Shown here one piece after another: positions 9,168-16,838 of a DNA stretch of 64,000 nt (its first letter is position 1; each line of letters starts with the position of its first letter). Source of the DNA: an uncultured Candidatus Poseidoniales archaeon. Its GTDB lineage: Archaea; Thermoplasmatota; Poseidoniia; Poseidoniales; Poseidoniaceae. The position numbers and the translations under genes were made by a program. The notes below the pieces were generated by a model that ran no database searches, had not been told where the DNA came from, and saw only the letters and a program-made list of their open reading frames with translations. The stretch covers positions 1 to 64,000 of the forward strand of contig CACODE010000008.1 in the NCBI GenBank assembly GCA_902625885.1, in the 5' to 3' direction.

Positions 9168-10931
9168 ATGGGCAATGACATGCCTTTGGCGGATTACGTG
9201 CTTACGGTTGCCCTCGGTGGCGCGTTCGCCGTAGGTCTCCTTTTCATCGTCATGCGGCGGGAAGCCCGGGTGAACCTGCAAAGCGGCATGACAGCCGAAG
9301 GCCTGCTCCAGCAACATTCCGGCATGGGCTTTGGAAAGGCGAAAAAGAACTTGGACAGGAAACTGGCGACAATCCAGGACCTTTTGAGGCAGCAAAATCA
9401 GGGCGATCGGCGCCTTGCTGAGGAGCGATTTAACCAACGCAGGCAACAGCAGCAGGAGGTTGAGGCTGCGGCGCAGCAAGAACGGGATGCCGAGGCCGCG
9501 CGTCGCCAATCAGAACTTGAGGAAGCCCGTCGTCGCGAAGAAGAAGAAGCCGCCAGAAGAGCGGCGGAAAGGGACGCTGAAGAGGCTCGGCTGGCAGCGG
9601 AATTGGAAGACCAACGTCAAAACGAGTTGGCGGAAGCCGAAGACCAGCGTCTGGCAGAGATAGAGGCCGCTCGAGAGCAGGAAATGCTCGAGTCAAGAAA
9701 TGCCGCACAACGAGCCATGTCCGAATTGCGTGCGCGCTTAGAGCGAGAGGGTGCGCAATCTTCAGACGTGCAGATTTCACTGATGTGGAACAACTACAAC
9801 GACCTTGATTTGCACGTCGTTTGTCCGTCTGGAGAGCGCTTGCACGGCGGGAATAAAAAGTCCGCTTGCGGTGGTGAATTGGACGTTGACGCCAACGTGC
9901 GGGCCGAAACCCGCAAACCCGTTGAAAACGTGTTTTGGCAGGAGGGTCAAGCGCCGGCGGGCCGATACCAAGTCTACGTCCACTACTACAAGAAGCACAA
10001 GAAACGACGGAGCAAAGACCCGACGAAATTCCAGGTGATTATCAACCAAGGCGGTGACCCGCGTGAATACAACGGCGAACTCTCGATGGGTGACCCCATC
10101 ATGCTCGTCGCTGAGTTTAGCCTCCCTTCCCCCGAGGAAAGGGCCGCTGCTAGAGCGGCTCTCGAAGAGGAATTGCGAGCGGCCGGCATGGATGTCCCAG
10201 AGACGCAAGCGGCCATCGCCGAAGTGGAGGAAACCCGACAAGCGGAAATGGAAGCCGCAGAAGCGCAGCGGCTTGCGGAGATTGAAGCCGCTCGTGAGCA
10301 GGAAGTGCTCGAAGCCAAGGAAGCCGCACAACGGGCCATGTCTGAATTGCAAGCGCGACTGGAACGTGAGGGTGCACAGTCTTCAGACGTTCAGATTTCG
10401 CTGATGTGGAACAACTACAACGACCTCGATTTGCATGTCGTTTGCCCGTCAGGAGAACGCATCCATGGCGGCAACAAGAAATCTGCCTGCGGTGGAGAAT
10501 TGGACGTTGACGCCAACGTGCGAGCCGAAACTCGCAAACCCGTTGAGAACGTGTTTTGGGAGGAGGGTAAGGCGCCTGCTGGAAAATACCAAGTGTACGT
10601 TCATCACTACAAGAAGCACCAAAAGCGCAAGAGCAAGGACCCCACGAAGTTCCAGGTGATCGTGACCCCGGGCGGCGACCCGTTGGAATACAACGGTGAA
10701 CTTTCAAGCGGCGACCCCATCATGCTCGTCGCTGAGTTTAGCTTACCATCTCCCGAGGAGAGGGAAGCGCGCCGCCTTGAGATCGAGGCTGAAATTCGAG
10801 AAGCCGCCAGAGGCCTTGAGGACGTCTCGGTTGAGCAGAAAACAGAGCCAGTTGAACAAGACGAGGTCGATAATGACGACGTTGATCTCCCAAGTGCGCC
10901 GGATCTCGACATTCTCACGGCCGAGGAATGA
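9168..10931 (+). CDS. Membrane-anchored coiled-coil protein with two DUF2135-like domains
   Basis: This 587-residue protein has one N-terminal membrane segment (about residues 8-26), followed by a Glu/Arg/Ala-rich coiled coil to about residue 180. Then come two near-identical modules, each holding a DUF2135/YfaP-like domain: YNDLDLHVVCPSGERLHGG, GGELDVDANV, PVENVFW and APAGRYQVYVHYY. A second coiled coil separates them, and an acidic tail ends the protein. The RREAR after the membrane segment suggests the bulk is cytoplasmic. It stands alone on the plus strand, divergent from the regulator. A short 10-codon frame with a good ribosome binding site (9146-9178) overlaps this start, so ATG 9168 is likely but not certain. 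Function is unknown. Confidence 0.8.
   Translation: MGNDMPLADYVLTVALGGAFAVGLLFIVMRREARVNLQSGMTAEGLLQQHSGMGFGKAKKNLDRKLATIQDLLRQQNQGDRRLAEERFNQRRQQQQEVEAAAQQERDAEAARRQSELEEARRREEEEAARRAAERDAEEARLAAELEDQRQNELAEAEDQRLAEIEAAREQEMLESRNAAQRAMSELRARLEREGAQSSDVQISLMWNNYNDLDLHVVCPSGERLHGGNKKSACGGELDVDANVRAETRKPVENVFWQEGQAPAGRYQVYVHYYKKHKKRRSKDPTKFQVIINQGGDPREYNGELSMGDPIMLVAEFSLPSPEERAAARAALEEELRAAGMDVPETQAAIAEVEETRQAEMEAAEAQRLAEIEAAREQEVLEAKEAAQRAMSELQARLEREGAQSSDVQISLMWNNYNDLDLHVVCPSGERIHGGNKKSACGGELDVDANVRAETRKPVENVFWEEGKAPAGKYQVYVHHYKKHQKRKSKDPTKFQVIVTPGGDPLEYNGELSSGDPIMLVAEFSLPSPEEREARRLEIEAEIREAARGLEDVSVEQKTEPVEQDEVDNDDVDLPSAPDLDILTAEE
9640..10758 (+). repeat. In-gene tandem duplication, period 621 bp
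   Basis: Two copies of about 500 bp (roughly 9640-10137 and 10261-10758) are offset by 621 bases. The equivalent CAGATTTC runs are at 9771 and 10392. They encode a coiled-coil stretch plus a DUF2135-like domain. The copies differ mainly at codon third positions and at conservative residue changes, so the duplication is established but still under protein-level constraint. Confidence 0.9.
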
Positions 10932-10934
10932 ACC

Positions 10935-12047
10935 TCAAGAAATAATCTCCTCAAGCCTGTCGGATTCCAGTGCTTTTCGAATGGAGCGAGCGATTCGGCG
11001 CCCGGTCGACATGAACGGTTCGTTGATGTCCGAATACGGTGAACCACCGATGAACGGGTTTGAGCCGGCCACGATACGAGCGCTGATTTCAAAAACCTTG
11101 AATTCGAGTTGGTCGGTCACGATGGTTTCGAGGCAAAAAGGTCCAAGCATGCCGCGAGAACCTTCCTCAAGATTGTAGGACGCCGCCACGGTGCCCTCTG
11201 CCATCTGAAACGCTCTGGGGAGAAGCGATTCCCGTATCACAACGGGTTGGTTGCCGGTGACCACGAAGGAGGGCTCAAGGGACATGTCCCTAAGGTCTCG
11301 CAAGGAACCAAGCTTGTAGAACTCGTCAACGTTGCTCTCGTCTCTTCTGTCCATCGACAACAACTCGAGCCGCCCGAGGTTTTTACCTGCATGCACCCCT
11401 CTGCCTTGAACTTGATAACCGTCTTCGGCGGTAGGGTCAAAGAAGAAGTGAAGGTAATACCTGCAGCCCAAAACGTATTCTTGAATCGTAAATTCTTCCT
11501 CAATGTCGACGTTTCTTCTGAAGTCCCGATAGTCCCGGGCAATGAAATAACCACGTCCACCTTTGGCACCCGCATATTTCACGATGACCGGGCCGTCAAT
11601 GTTGTGCGGGTCTTTGACAACTTTTGGCATGGTGCAACCGCCGTCCTCCAGCCATTGACGCTGGAGTTCTCGACTGCTCTCCCAGTGGAGGATGTTGCGG
11701 TTGCCGAAGGTGGGAACCTGGAGATTTCTGAAGTTGTTCGCACCAAGGTACTCCACCAGTGAGCCGTGAGGAACGATAATGACGTTTTTCTCGCGGAACC
11801 ACTCGGCGTGGTCGAGCATTTGTCGATAGTCTTCCAACATCAGCCATTCATCAGGGTCTGCGCCCGGGAAGGCTTTGTAGAAACGCCGGCGGTTTTCGCC
11901 TACAGCAATACCGAGTGTTCGGAACCCTTCCTGACGGGCTCCATGCAGAATTTGCAGGGATGAATGAGAGGCTACGACGCCGATGGTGATCGACTCGTTG
12001 TCGTAGTTTTGCAGCCATTCGTGCACGGTAGACTGCGGGACGCCCAT
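10935..12047 (-). CDS. purP: Formate-dependent FAICAR synthetase
   Basis: This 370-residue ATP-grasp enzyme, found in archaea, makes FAICAR from AICAR, formate and ATP in purine synthesis. Features include the N-terminal ITIGVVASHSSLQILHGARQEGF, the ATP-grasp loop GPVIVKYAGAKGGRGYFIA, YYLHFFFDP, and the C-terminal FEISARIVAGSNPFIGGSPY. Its 3' end is 3 bases from the convergent DUF2135 gene. Upstream it shares a divergent gap with tryptophan dioxygenase that carries an inverted repeat and a TATA-like element close to the start. Confidence 0.96.
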   Translation of the reverse strand: MGVPQSTVHEWLQNYDNESITIGVVASHSSLQILHGARQEGFRTLGIAVGENRRRFYKAFPGADPDEWLMLEDYRQMLDHAEWFREKNVIIVPHGSLVEYLGANNFRNLQVPTFGNRNILHWESSRELQRQWLEDGGCTMPKVVKDPHNIDGPVIVKYAGAKGGRGYFIARDYRDFRRNVDIEEEFTIQEYVLGCRYYLHFFFDPTAEDGYQVQGRGVHAGKNLGRLELLSMDRRDESNVDEFYKLGSLRDLRDMSLEPSFVVTGNQPVVIRESLLPRAFQMAEGTVAASYNLEEGSRGMLGPFCLETIVTDQLEFKVFEISARIVAGSNPFIGGSPYSDINEPFMSTGRRIARSIRKALESDRLEEIIS

Positions 12048-12076
12048 ATGGAGGGGTTTCGTACTCGCTCTATGAG

Positions 12077-12103
12077 TATTATGTCAAACGCCGTTGCATA
12101 ATA
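12077..12103. promoter_or_regulatory. Inverted repeat with TATA-like arms between purP and tryptophan dioxygenase
   Basis: TATTATG (12077-12083) is mirrored by CATAATA (12097-12103) with a 13-base spacer. Each arm reads as a TATA-like CATAATA on one strand. The left arm is about 30 bases from the purP start, fitting a near-leaderless purP transcript. The right arm would place a plus-strand start near 12127. It could be two promoters, an operator, or both. Confidence 0.45.
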
Positions 12104-12183
12104 GGCATGTTGGCCAGTGGGTTCTTCCGCAGGATTGTTCGCTCAGGCTCCACTTTAGCGCTCGCTGGGAGGGTGAAGGTTTC

Positions 12184-13317
12184 ATGGGGTGGCTTCACCT
12201 CCTTGTGTCCATGGCCGATACGTCGCCAACCGCTCGCATGACATACGGGGGCTATCTTCGTCTCGAAGAACTGCTTGCCCTGCAGGACGGACCGGAGGGG
12301 TATTCTCCTCTGCCTTCAAACGACGAGTTGCATTTTATCATCGTGCATCAGACCTTTGAGTTGTGGTTTAAGCTTATTTTGCGAGAATTGAAAGAAGCCA
12401 GAGCGTTGATGGAACTTGAGAAGATTGAGGAATCGGTCATTCCTATGGTCGTTCAACACTTGGAACGCGTCAGTGAAATCTTTCGCCTGCTCGCCGACCA
12501 GTGGAAAGTGATGGAGACCTTGTCTCCACAAGACTTTCTGGCCTTTCGCGACCGGTTGGGTACCTCATCGGGATTTGAATCGTGGCAGATGCGGGAACTT
12601 GAGGTTCTCATGGGGCTCAAGAACGAACAACGGATTGGGGGCATGGACCCGCTTGAACACATGAAGAAACTCGCCTCGCAAGGCAAAATTCCCGCTGCAG
12701 CTCTTGCCGGGTTTGAGGCGACGACCCAACAACCCTCGCTAAACGATGTCCTCACGCAGTGGTTGGGGCGCACGCCGATTCACGGTTCATTTCCAGGTCA
12801 CGATGGCGACGATGACGTCGTCCTGTCTTATGTGAGCAATCATCTTCAGGTCATGAAGGAGCACGGGGAGCGCGTCATTGAGCACATGGTGTCGATCGGT
12901 CACGGTGAGGAATCAACACTTCGGCCCCGCATCGAGGCGGGCATTGCAAGCGCTGAGCAGTTCCTTCTTGACGATGGGGAACCCGTTCGCCACCGTGCAG
13001 GCCTCTTGTTTATAGAATCGTACAGGGATTTGCCCTTGCTCTCTTGGCCGCGCCGACTGATCGACAGTTTTGTTGAACTTGAGCAGTCGATGCTGCTCTT
13101 CCGTTCTCACCACGCTCGTATGGTGGAACGCATGATCGGGCGCCGAATGGGCACCGGCGGTTCAAGCGGTGTTGACTACCTCGACGCCACCACAAAGTAC
13201 CGAGTGTTCGTGGACTTGTGGGCCGTTCGCACCCTCCTTGTGAGGAGAGATTCGCTACCGGAAGTTCTCGGAGCGGACTTCTACGGATTTGCGTCCGACA
13301 CGAGCGATTATTCGTGA
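12184..13317 (+). CDS. Tryptophan 2,3-dioxygenase
   Basis: This heme enzyme opens the indole ring of L-tryptophan to give N-formylkynurenine. The chosen ATG follows GGAGGG by about 10 bases and gives 377 residues. ATG 12211 ([16 protein letters not shown]) is a plausible alternative, since homology seems to begin at [12 protein letters not shown]. Conserved stretches include [42 protein letters not shown] and [22 protein letters not shown]. The protein is longer than most bacterial enzymes and nearer the animal length. Kynurenine-pathway genes are not adjacent. Its 3' end overlaps rpoK by 10 bases. Confidence 0.92.
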   Translation: MGWLHLLVSMADTSPTARMTYGGYLRLEELLALQDGPEGYSPLPSNDELHFIIVHQTFELWFKLILRELKEARALMELEKIEESVIPMVVQHLERVSEIFRLLADQWKVMETLSPQDFLAFRDRLGTSSGFESWQMRELEVLMGLKNEQRIGGMDPLEHMKKLASQGKIPAAALAGFEATTQQPSLNDVLTQWLGRTPIHGSFPGHDGDDDVVLSYVSNHLQVMKEHGERVIEHMVSIGHGEESTLRPRIEAGIASAEQFLLDDGEPVRHRAGLLFIESYRDLPLLSWPRRLIDSFVELEQSMLLFRSHHARMVERMIGRRMGTGGSSGVDYLDATTKYRVFVDLWAVRTLLVRRDSLPEVLGADFYGFASDTSDYS

Positions 13318-13565
13318 GGGTCGATGTCGATGGGAATCAAGTGGTTTTCGTATTCGTACAAAGCGATTTTCAACGGGTCGAGCACGAAACGAATGTTCGC
13401 TTCTTCAAGACCGTATAGCGAAATCAGTTCGTCCTTGAACTCCTTGCGAAGCACGTCTTCCGTTGCGTAAAGCGGGGCACCCATGCCTATCTGAAGGGCG
13501 CGAGCCCCGATGATTCTTGCGCGTTCAAAGCGTGTGTGTTGACGAGCAGGCTTGACCATTTGCAA
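13308..13565 (-). CDS. rpoK: DNA-directed RNA polymerase subunit K (RPB6/omega homologue)
   Basis: This 85-residue protein carries the RPB6 core [23 protein letters not shown], which matches the archaeal K/eukaryotic RPB6/bacterial omega family. The acidic C-terminus resembles RPB6. It helps assemble and stabilise RNA polymerase. It is 54 bases downstream of a thioredoxin-like gene on the same strand and convergent with tryptophan dioxygenase. Confidence 0.95.
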   Translation of the reverse strand: MQMVKPARQHTRFERARIIGARALQIGMGAPLYATEDVLRKEFKDELISLYGLEEANIRFVLDPLKIALYEYENHLIPIDIDPHE

Positions 13566-13619
13566 TCACGTGCGAGAGTTTCGCATGTGGCCGACATAGC
13601 GACTCTTTTTGAACCTACC

Positions 13620-14555
13620 TCACTCTTCGGAACCCAATTTGTCGCCTTGGACGCCTTTTGTGCCTCTGGTGAGGTTGATGTGGGTGATGATGGCGGGAAG
13701 AAGCGCCAACACCAGCAGAGCGCCAAGAAGTGCGGCAAACATGGATTCGGTTTGGGAAGCCGTTTTCTTGGCATCCTCGCGAACATCGCTGTTGAGGTCC
13801 ATTGAACCCGTCGGAGACAGGGACGCCACGGTCAGGTTTCTCACGCCTGCCGTCTCAAGGAGTACGACCAACGAAGTGCCGTTGAGCATGATTGACTCGT
13901 TCAAAACCAGTTCACCTGCTGAGGCGTTGGCTGTTTGGTGATGGTAGGCGACGGACGGGTGAACGACGCCCGAAGTCTCGTGAGGAACAGGCGCCACGTA
14001 CCACGCGCTTATCGTGCCGACCAGTGAGTTGTTCCACGTCAGTGTCCCGTTGGCCATCGTCATGGTTTGCAGACCGCTCCACTGGGTCTTTTTTCCGTCC
14101 ATGACGTCGTTCAGGTCCAAGGCTTGGCGCGTTCCTGTGAGCAGGTGTGTTCCGTCGACGACCAGGGAAGGGAGGAACAGGAGGCGGTAATCAGCATCGT
14201 TTCGTAGTTTTGAGGGCGAGAAGTAGGTCAGGTCCACCGGTGATGGATGGTGCTGTATGACGGCGATATGGCTTTCTGTCCCGTTGGTGCTGTTGCGCAA
14301 ATGGTCGCTCACTTGCACGCAAGGTTCGCACCAATCTGCGCTGAAGTACTCAATGAGGTGCGTCGGTCGTTCTGCTTCACAACTTTCGTTGACCATGCAG
14401 GCCGCGGAAAAAACAGCAACGTCGTGCAAGGCTCCCTCCCCGTTGTCGCTTGCCGCCCCGTGCTGGCCAGCGGCCACACCGGCTTGGCTCAGGAAGAGCA
14501 AGACTGCGAGGAACAGTGGCTTGGGGCGGTGACCCATGCCCGGGGGGCGAGGCAT
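13620..14555 (-). CDS. Secreted, membrane-anchored thioredoxin-like protein
   Basis: This 311-residue protein has a signal peptide (about residues 12-30), then a thioredoxin-like segment with the active-site pair in YFSADWCEPCVQ (Cys76, Cys79). A Thr/Asn-rich beta region follows, with a C-terminal membrane helix (about residues 270-292) and a charged cytoplasmic tail. It is divergent from heme A synthase with only 33 bases between the starts. A role in disulfide reduction or copper/heme delivery during cytochrome oxidase assembly is a reasonable inference. I see no further proof. Confidence 0.75.
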   Translation of the reverse strand: MPRPPGMGHRPKPLFLAVLLFLSQAGVAAGQHGAASDNGEGALHDVAVFSAACMVNESCEAERPTHLIEYFSADWCEPCVQVSDHLRNSTNGTESHIAVIQHHPSPVDLTYFSPSKLRNDADYRLLFLPSLVVDGTHLLTGTRQALDLNDVMDGKKTQWSGLQTMTMANGTLTWNNSLVGTISAWYVAPVPHETSGVVHPSVAYHHQTANASAGELVLNESIMLNGTSLVVLLETAGVRNLTVASLSPTGSMDLNSDVREDAKKTASQTESMFAALLGALLVLALLPAIITHINLTRGTKGVQGDKLGSEE

Positions 14556-14588
14556 TTGTTCAAAAGGGGTCTGCTCTCACCTTGACTT

Positions 14589-15665
14589 ATGGAACCCCCT
14601 TGGTGGCGACTTCCATCCGTGATTCCGTTGCTTCTGGCGGTATCGGCGCTCCTTATCGTCATCGTAGGAGGTTCCATCAGGATCAACGACGCTGGTGAGT
14701 CCTGCCCCGAGTGGCCGACTTGCTTCGGCACGTGGCATTTCATTGTCTCAGAGGAAGACCAAGGGGCCTATTGGGCTGAAAACCCAGACCAGATTGACTC
14801 GCGTGGGGAGGATCATCGCTACACCGTGTTCCAAATCTTCGTGGAGTGGTTCCACCGCATGCTCGTCGGTGTCATAGCGCTCCCAATCGTGTACAACGTC
14901 ATCGCTGCAAGAAAGGCCAGGGAGCGATACGGCCGTGGCGTGGAGCGGGCAGCGCAATTTTCTGCCGTCCTTCTCGTTGTTCAGGCGACGGCTGGCTACG
15001 TTACCGTCCGTTTCGACAACGCCGACTGGACGGTTGCGCTCCATTTGTCGCTGGCATGTCTTTTCATGGCGGGTTTGATTTGGCAGTACATGGCCATGCG
15101 CATTGAGGAAGGGGCGGATTGGGGCTTCCTTCAGGCACCACGAGACTTCGTGGAGGCGCATTCAAAACGCGTCTATTCCATGACGGCGGCTGTTGGTGTG
15201 TTGTTGGTCCTTGGCGCATGGGTCTCTTCATCTGCCGGAGGCCAGTATAATCAGAGTTGTTCTGTTGGTTTCCCAAACGGTTGGCCCAAATGTCAGGGCT
15301 CCATCCTTCCATCGCTTGACAGCCCGGGTATTTTCATTCAATTCATGCACCGTTCAGGAGCGCTTTTGGTCGGCTTGGTTCTGGTGTTGGGTGTTGTCAA
15401 CCTGAAATCAGCCTCGCAAGGTCAGCCCGGAACCTCACAAATCGTGCGTTTGGCTCTTCTCACCATGGCCATGTGGATGTTCAACGTCATGGTTGGAGCC
15501 TCTTACCTTATATTCGCGAAGGTCGGGGATTTTCCAGAATGGCTCTCATTGCTTCACCTGGTCGGCGGCGTCGCCGCCTTCCTCGCCGCTATGTTGCTTA
15601 CGTTTGCCATGAGGTTCTCTCGGTCCCATGACCGGGGTGCCCAACAACAAGGTGAGCAGGAATGA
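14589..15665 (+). CDS. ctaA: Heme A synthase (CtaA/Cox15 family)
   Basis: This 358-residue membrane protein oxidises the C-8 methyl of heme O to give heme A for heme-copper oxidases. It has about eight hydrophobic segments, the N-terminal GGSIRINDAGESCPEWPTCFG with a Cys pair in the first loop, and EWFHRMLVGVIALP with a heme-ligand His. FIQFMHRSGALLVGLVLV supplies the matching His of the second half. The gene overlaps ctaB by 4 bases (ATGA), showing tight coupling. Confidence 0.93.
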   Translation: MEPPWWRLPSVIPLLLAVSALLIVIVGGSIRINDAGESCPEWPTCFGTWHFIVSEEDQGAYWAENPDQIDSRGEDHRYTVFQIFVEWFHRMLVGVIALPIVYNVIAARKARERYGRGVERAAQFSAVLLVVQATAGYVTVRFDNADWTVALHLSLACLFMAGLIWQYMAMRIEEGADWGFLQAPRDFVEAHSKRVYSMTAAVGVLLVLGAWVSSSAGGQYNQSCSVGFPNGWPKCQGSILPSLDSPGIFIQFMHRSGALLVGLVLVLGVVNLKSASQGQPGTSQIVRLALLTMAMWMFNVMVGASYLIFAKVGDFPEWLSLLHLVGGVAAFLAAMLLTFAMRFSRSHDRGAQQQGEQE

Positions 15666-16675
15666 GCGAAGGACAACTTGCTCAAAACAACCCTCACCCG
15701 GGCCTGTTTAAGGTCATCACTCAACTGATGAAACTCCGAGTCATTGTCTTGTTGCAAATAACGGCCATTTGCGCTATTTTAATTCACGACACCCTCGCTC
15801 GTCAGGGTATCATGGACGTTGACAGAAGTTGGAGTCAAACGCTGTGGACCATGACCGTTACCGTCGTTGGAGGGACGCTCTCTGCGGGCGGTTCAAACGC
15901 CATCAACATGTGGTACGATGCAGATATCGACCCTCACATGCGCCGAACGATGAACAGGCCGATACCTCTTGGGCATACCACGCCTCGTTTTGCCCTGCTG
16001 TTCGGCACGTTTATTGCGATCGTCGGCTCGTGTTTGTTTCTCATCATCAGCGTTAAAGCTGCCTTTTGGTCTGTTTTTTCTGTCCTTTTCTATGTCTTTG
16101 TTTATTCCATTTGGCTGAAGCGACGGACGCCGCAAAACATTGTCATCGGGGGCATCGCTGGGTCGACACCGCCTTTGATTGGATGGGCTGCCGCAGCCGG
16201 TGATAGCATCCAAAACTGGAACATGTTTGACCTCGGTTCTCCCGTGCCTTGGATGCTATTTTTCCTCATTTTTCTCTGGACACCTCCCCACTTTTGGGCC
16301 CTTGCTCTGTACCGCTCCGGAGAATACGGTAAGGTGAACATCCCCATGATGAACGAGGTCAAGGGCGCCGAACACACGATATTTCAGTCAAAAGTGTACG
16401 TTGTGTGCTTGTTCATGTTGGGTTCCCTACCTTGTTTCTGGCCCGACGCTGGCGTGCCGTTGTTGTGGGCTTTTGTATCGGGCGGATTGACGCTGTGGTA
16501 CGCACAATCCGTGTGGGCCATTGACCCGCACGAGCCGTTTGACAGCAACGGCAGGATGCCCAAGGCTGCCAAATCGTTCTTCAGGAGCCTGTACTATCTG
16601 AGCTGGATGTTTCTCTCCTTCGTCCTCATCTCGTTCATCCCGGGGGAGTGGTTGGGCTTTTTTGGCCCCCTCTGA
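15662..16675 (+). CDS. ctaB: Protoheme IX farnesyltransferase (heme O synthase)
   Basis: This 337-residue UbiA-family prenyltransferase adds a farnesyl chain to heme B. The prenyl-diphosphate motif NMWYDADIDPHMRRTMNRPIP is at about residues 81-100, and the second motif region LWTPPHFWALALYRSGEYGKVNIPMM is characteristic of heme O synthases. It has eight to nine membrane helices. With CtaA it implies an aa3-type or related terminal oxidase and aerobic respiration. Confidence 0.95.
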   Translation: MSEGQLAQNNPHPGLFKVITQLMKLRVIVLLQITAICAILIHDTLARQGIMDVDRSWSQTLWTMTVTVVGGTLSAGGSNAINMWYDADIDPHMRRTMNRPIPLGHTTPRFALLFGTFIAIVGSCLFLIISVKAAFWSVFSVLFYVFVYSIWLKRRTPQNIVIGGIAGSTPPLIGWAAAAGDSIQNWNMFDLGSPVPWMLFFLIFLWTPPHFWALALYRSGEYGKVNIPMMNEVKGAEHTIFQSKVYVVCLFMLGSLPCFWPDAGVPLLWAFVSGGLTLWYAQSVWAIDPHEPFDSNGRMPKAAKSFFRSLYYLSWMFLSFVLISFIPGEWLGFFGPL

Positions 16676-16751
16676 GCGTCTATCTGCGGGTGTTCGATGA
16701 CGCCCCTCAACCGTCATGTTCATGTGAAGTTCCTCGGTCGCCGAGCATACA

Positions 16752-16838
16752 GCGACAGTCGCATAGCCTGGCCATTGCGCCGGATTGCTAATCCGGTGGT
16801 GTCTCACCTCGGGAGTTCAAATCTCCCCTGTCGCGCCA
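16752..16838 (+). tRNA. tRNA-Ser (anticodon GCT), CCA encoded
   Basis: I folded this by eye. The acceptor stem GCGACAG (16752-16758) pairs with CTGTCGC (16828-16834). The D arm is GCAT/TTGC with a GG in the loop. The anticodon stem is CCGGA/TCCGG around loop TTGCTAA (anticodon GCT, 16787-16789). The long type II variable arm has stem GGTG-TCT-CACC, and the T arm is GGGAG/CTCCC around TTCAAAT. G73 and CCA are encoded. The long variable arm and anticodon agree on serine. The next base begins the reverse-complement stop codon of the convergent surface protein. Confidence 0.95.
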
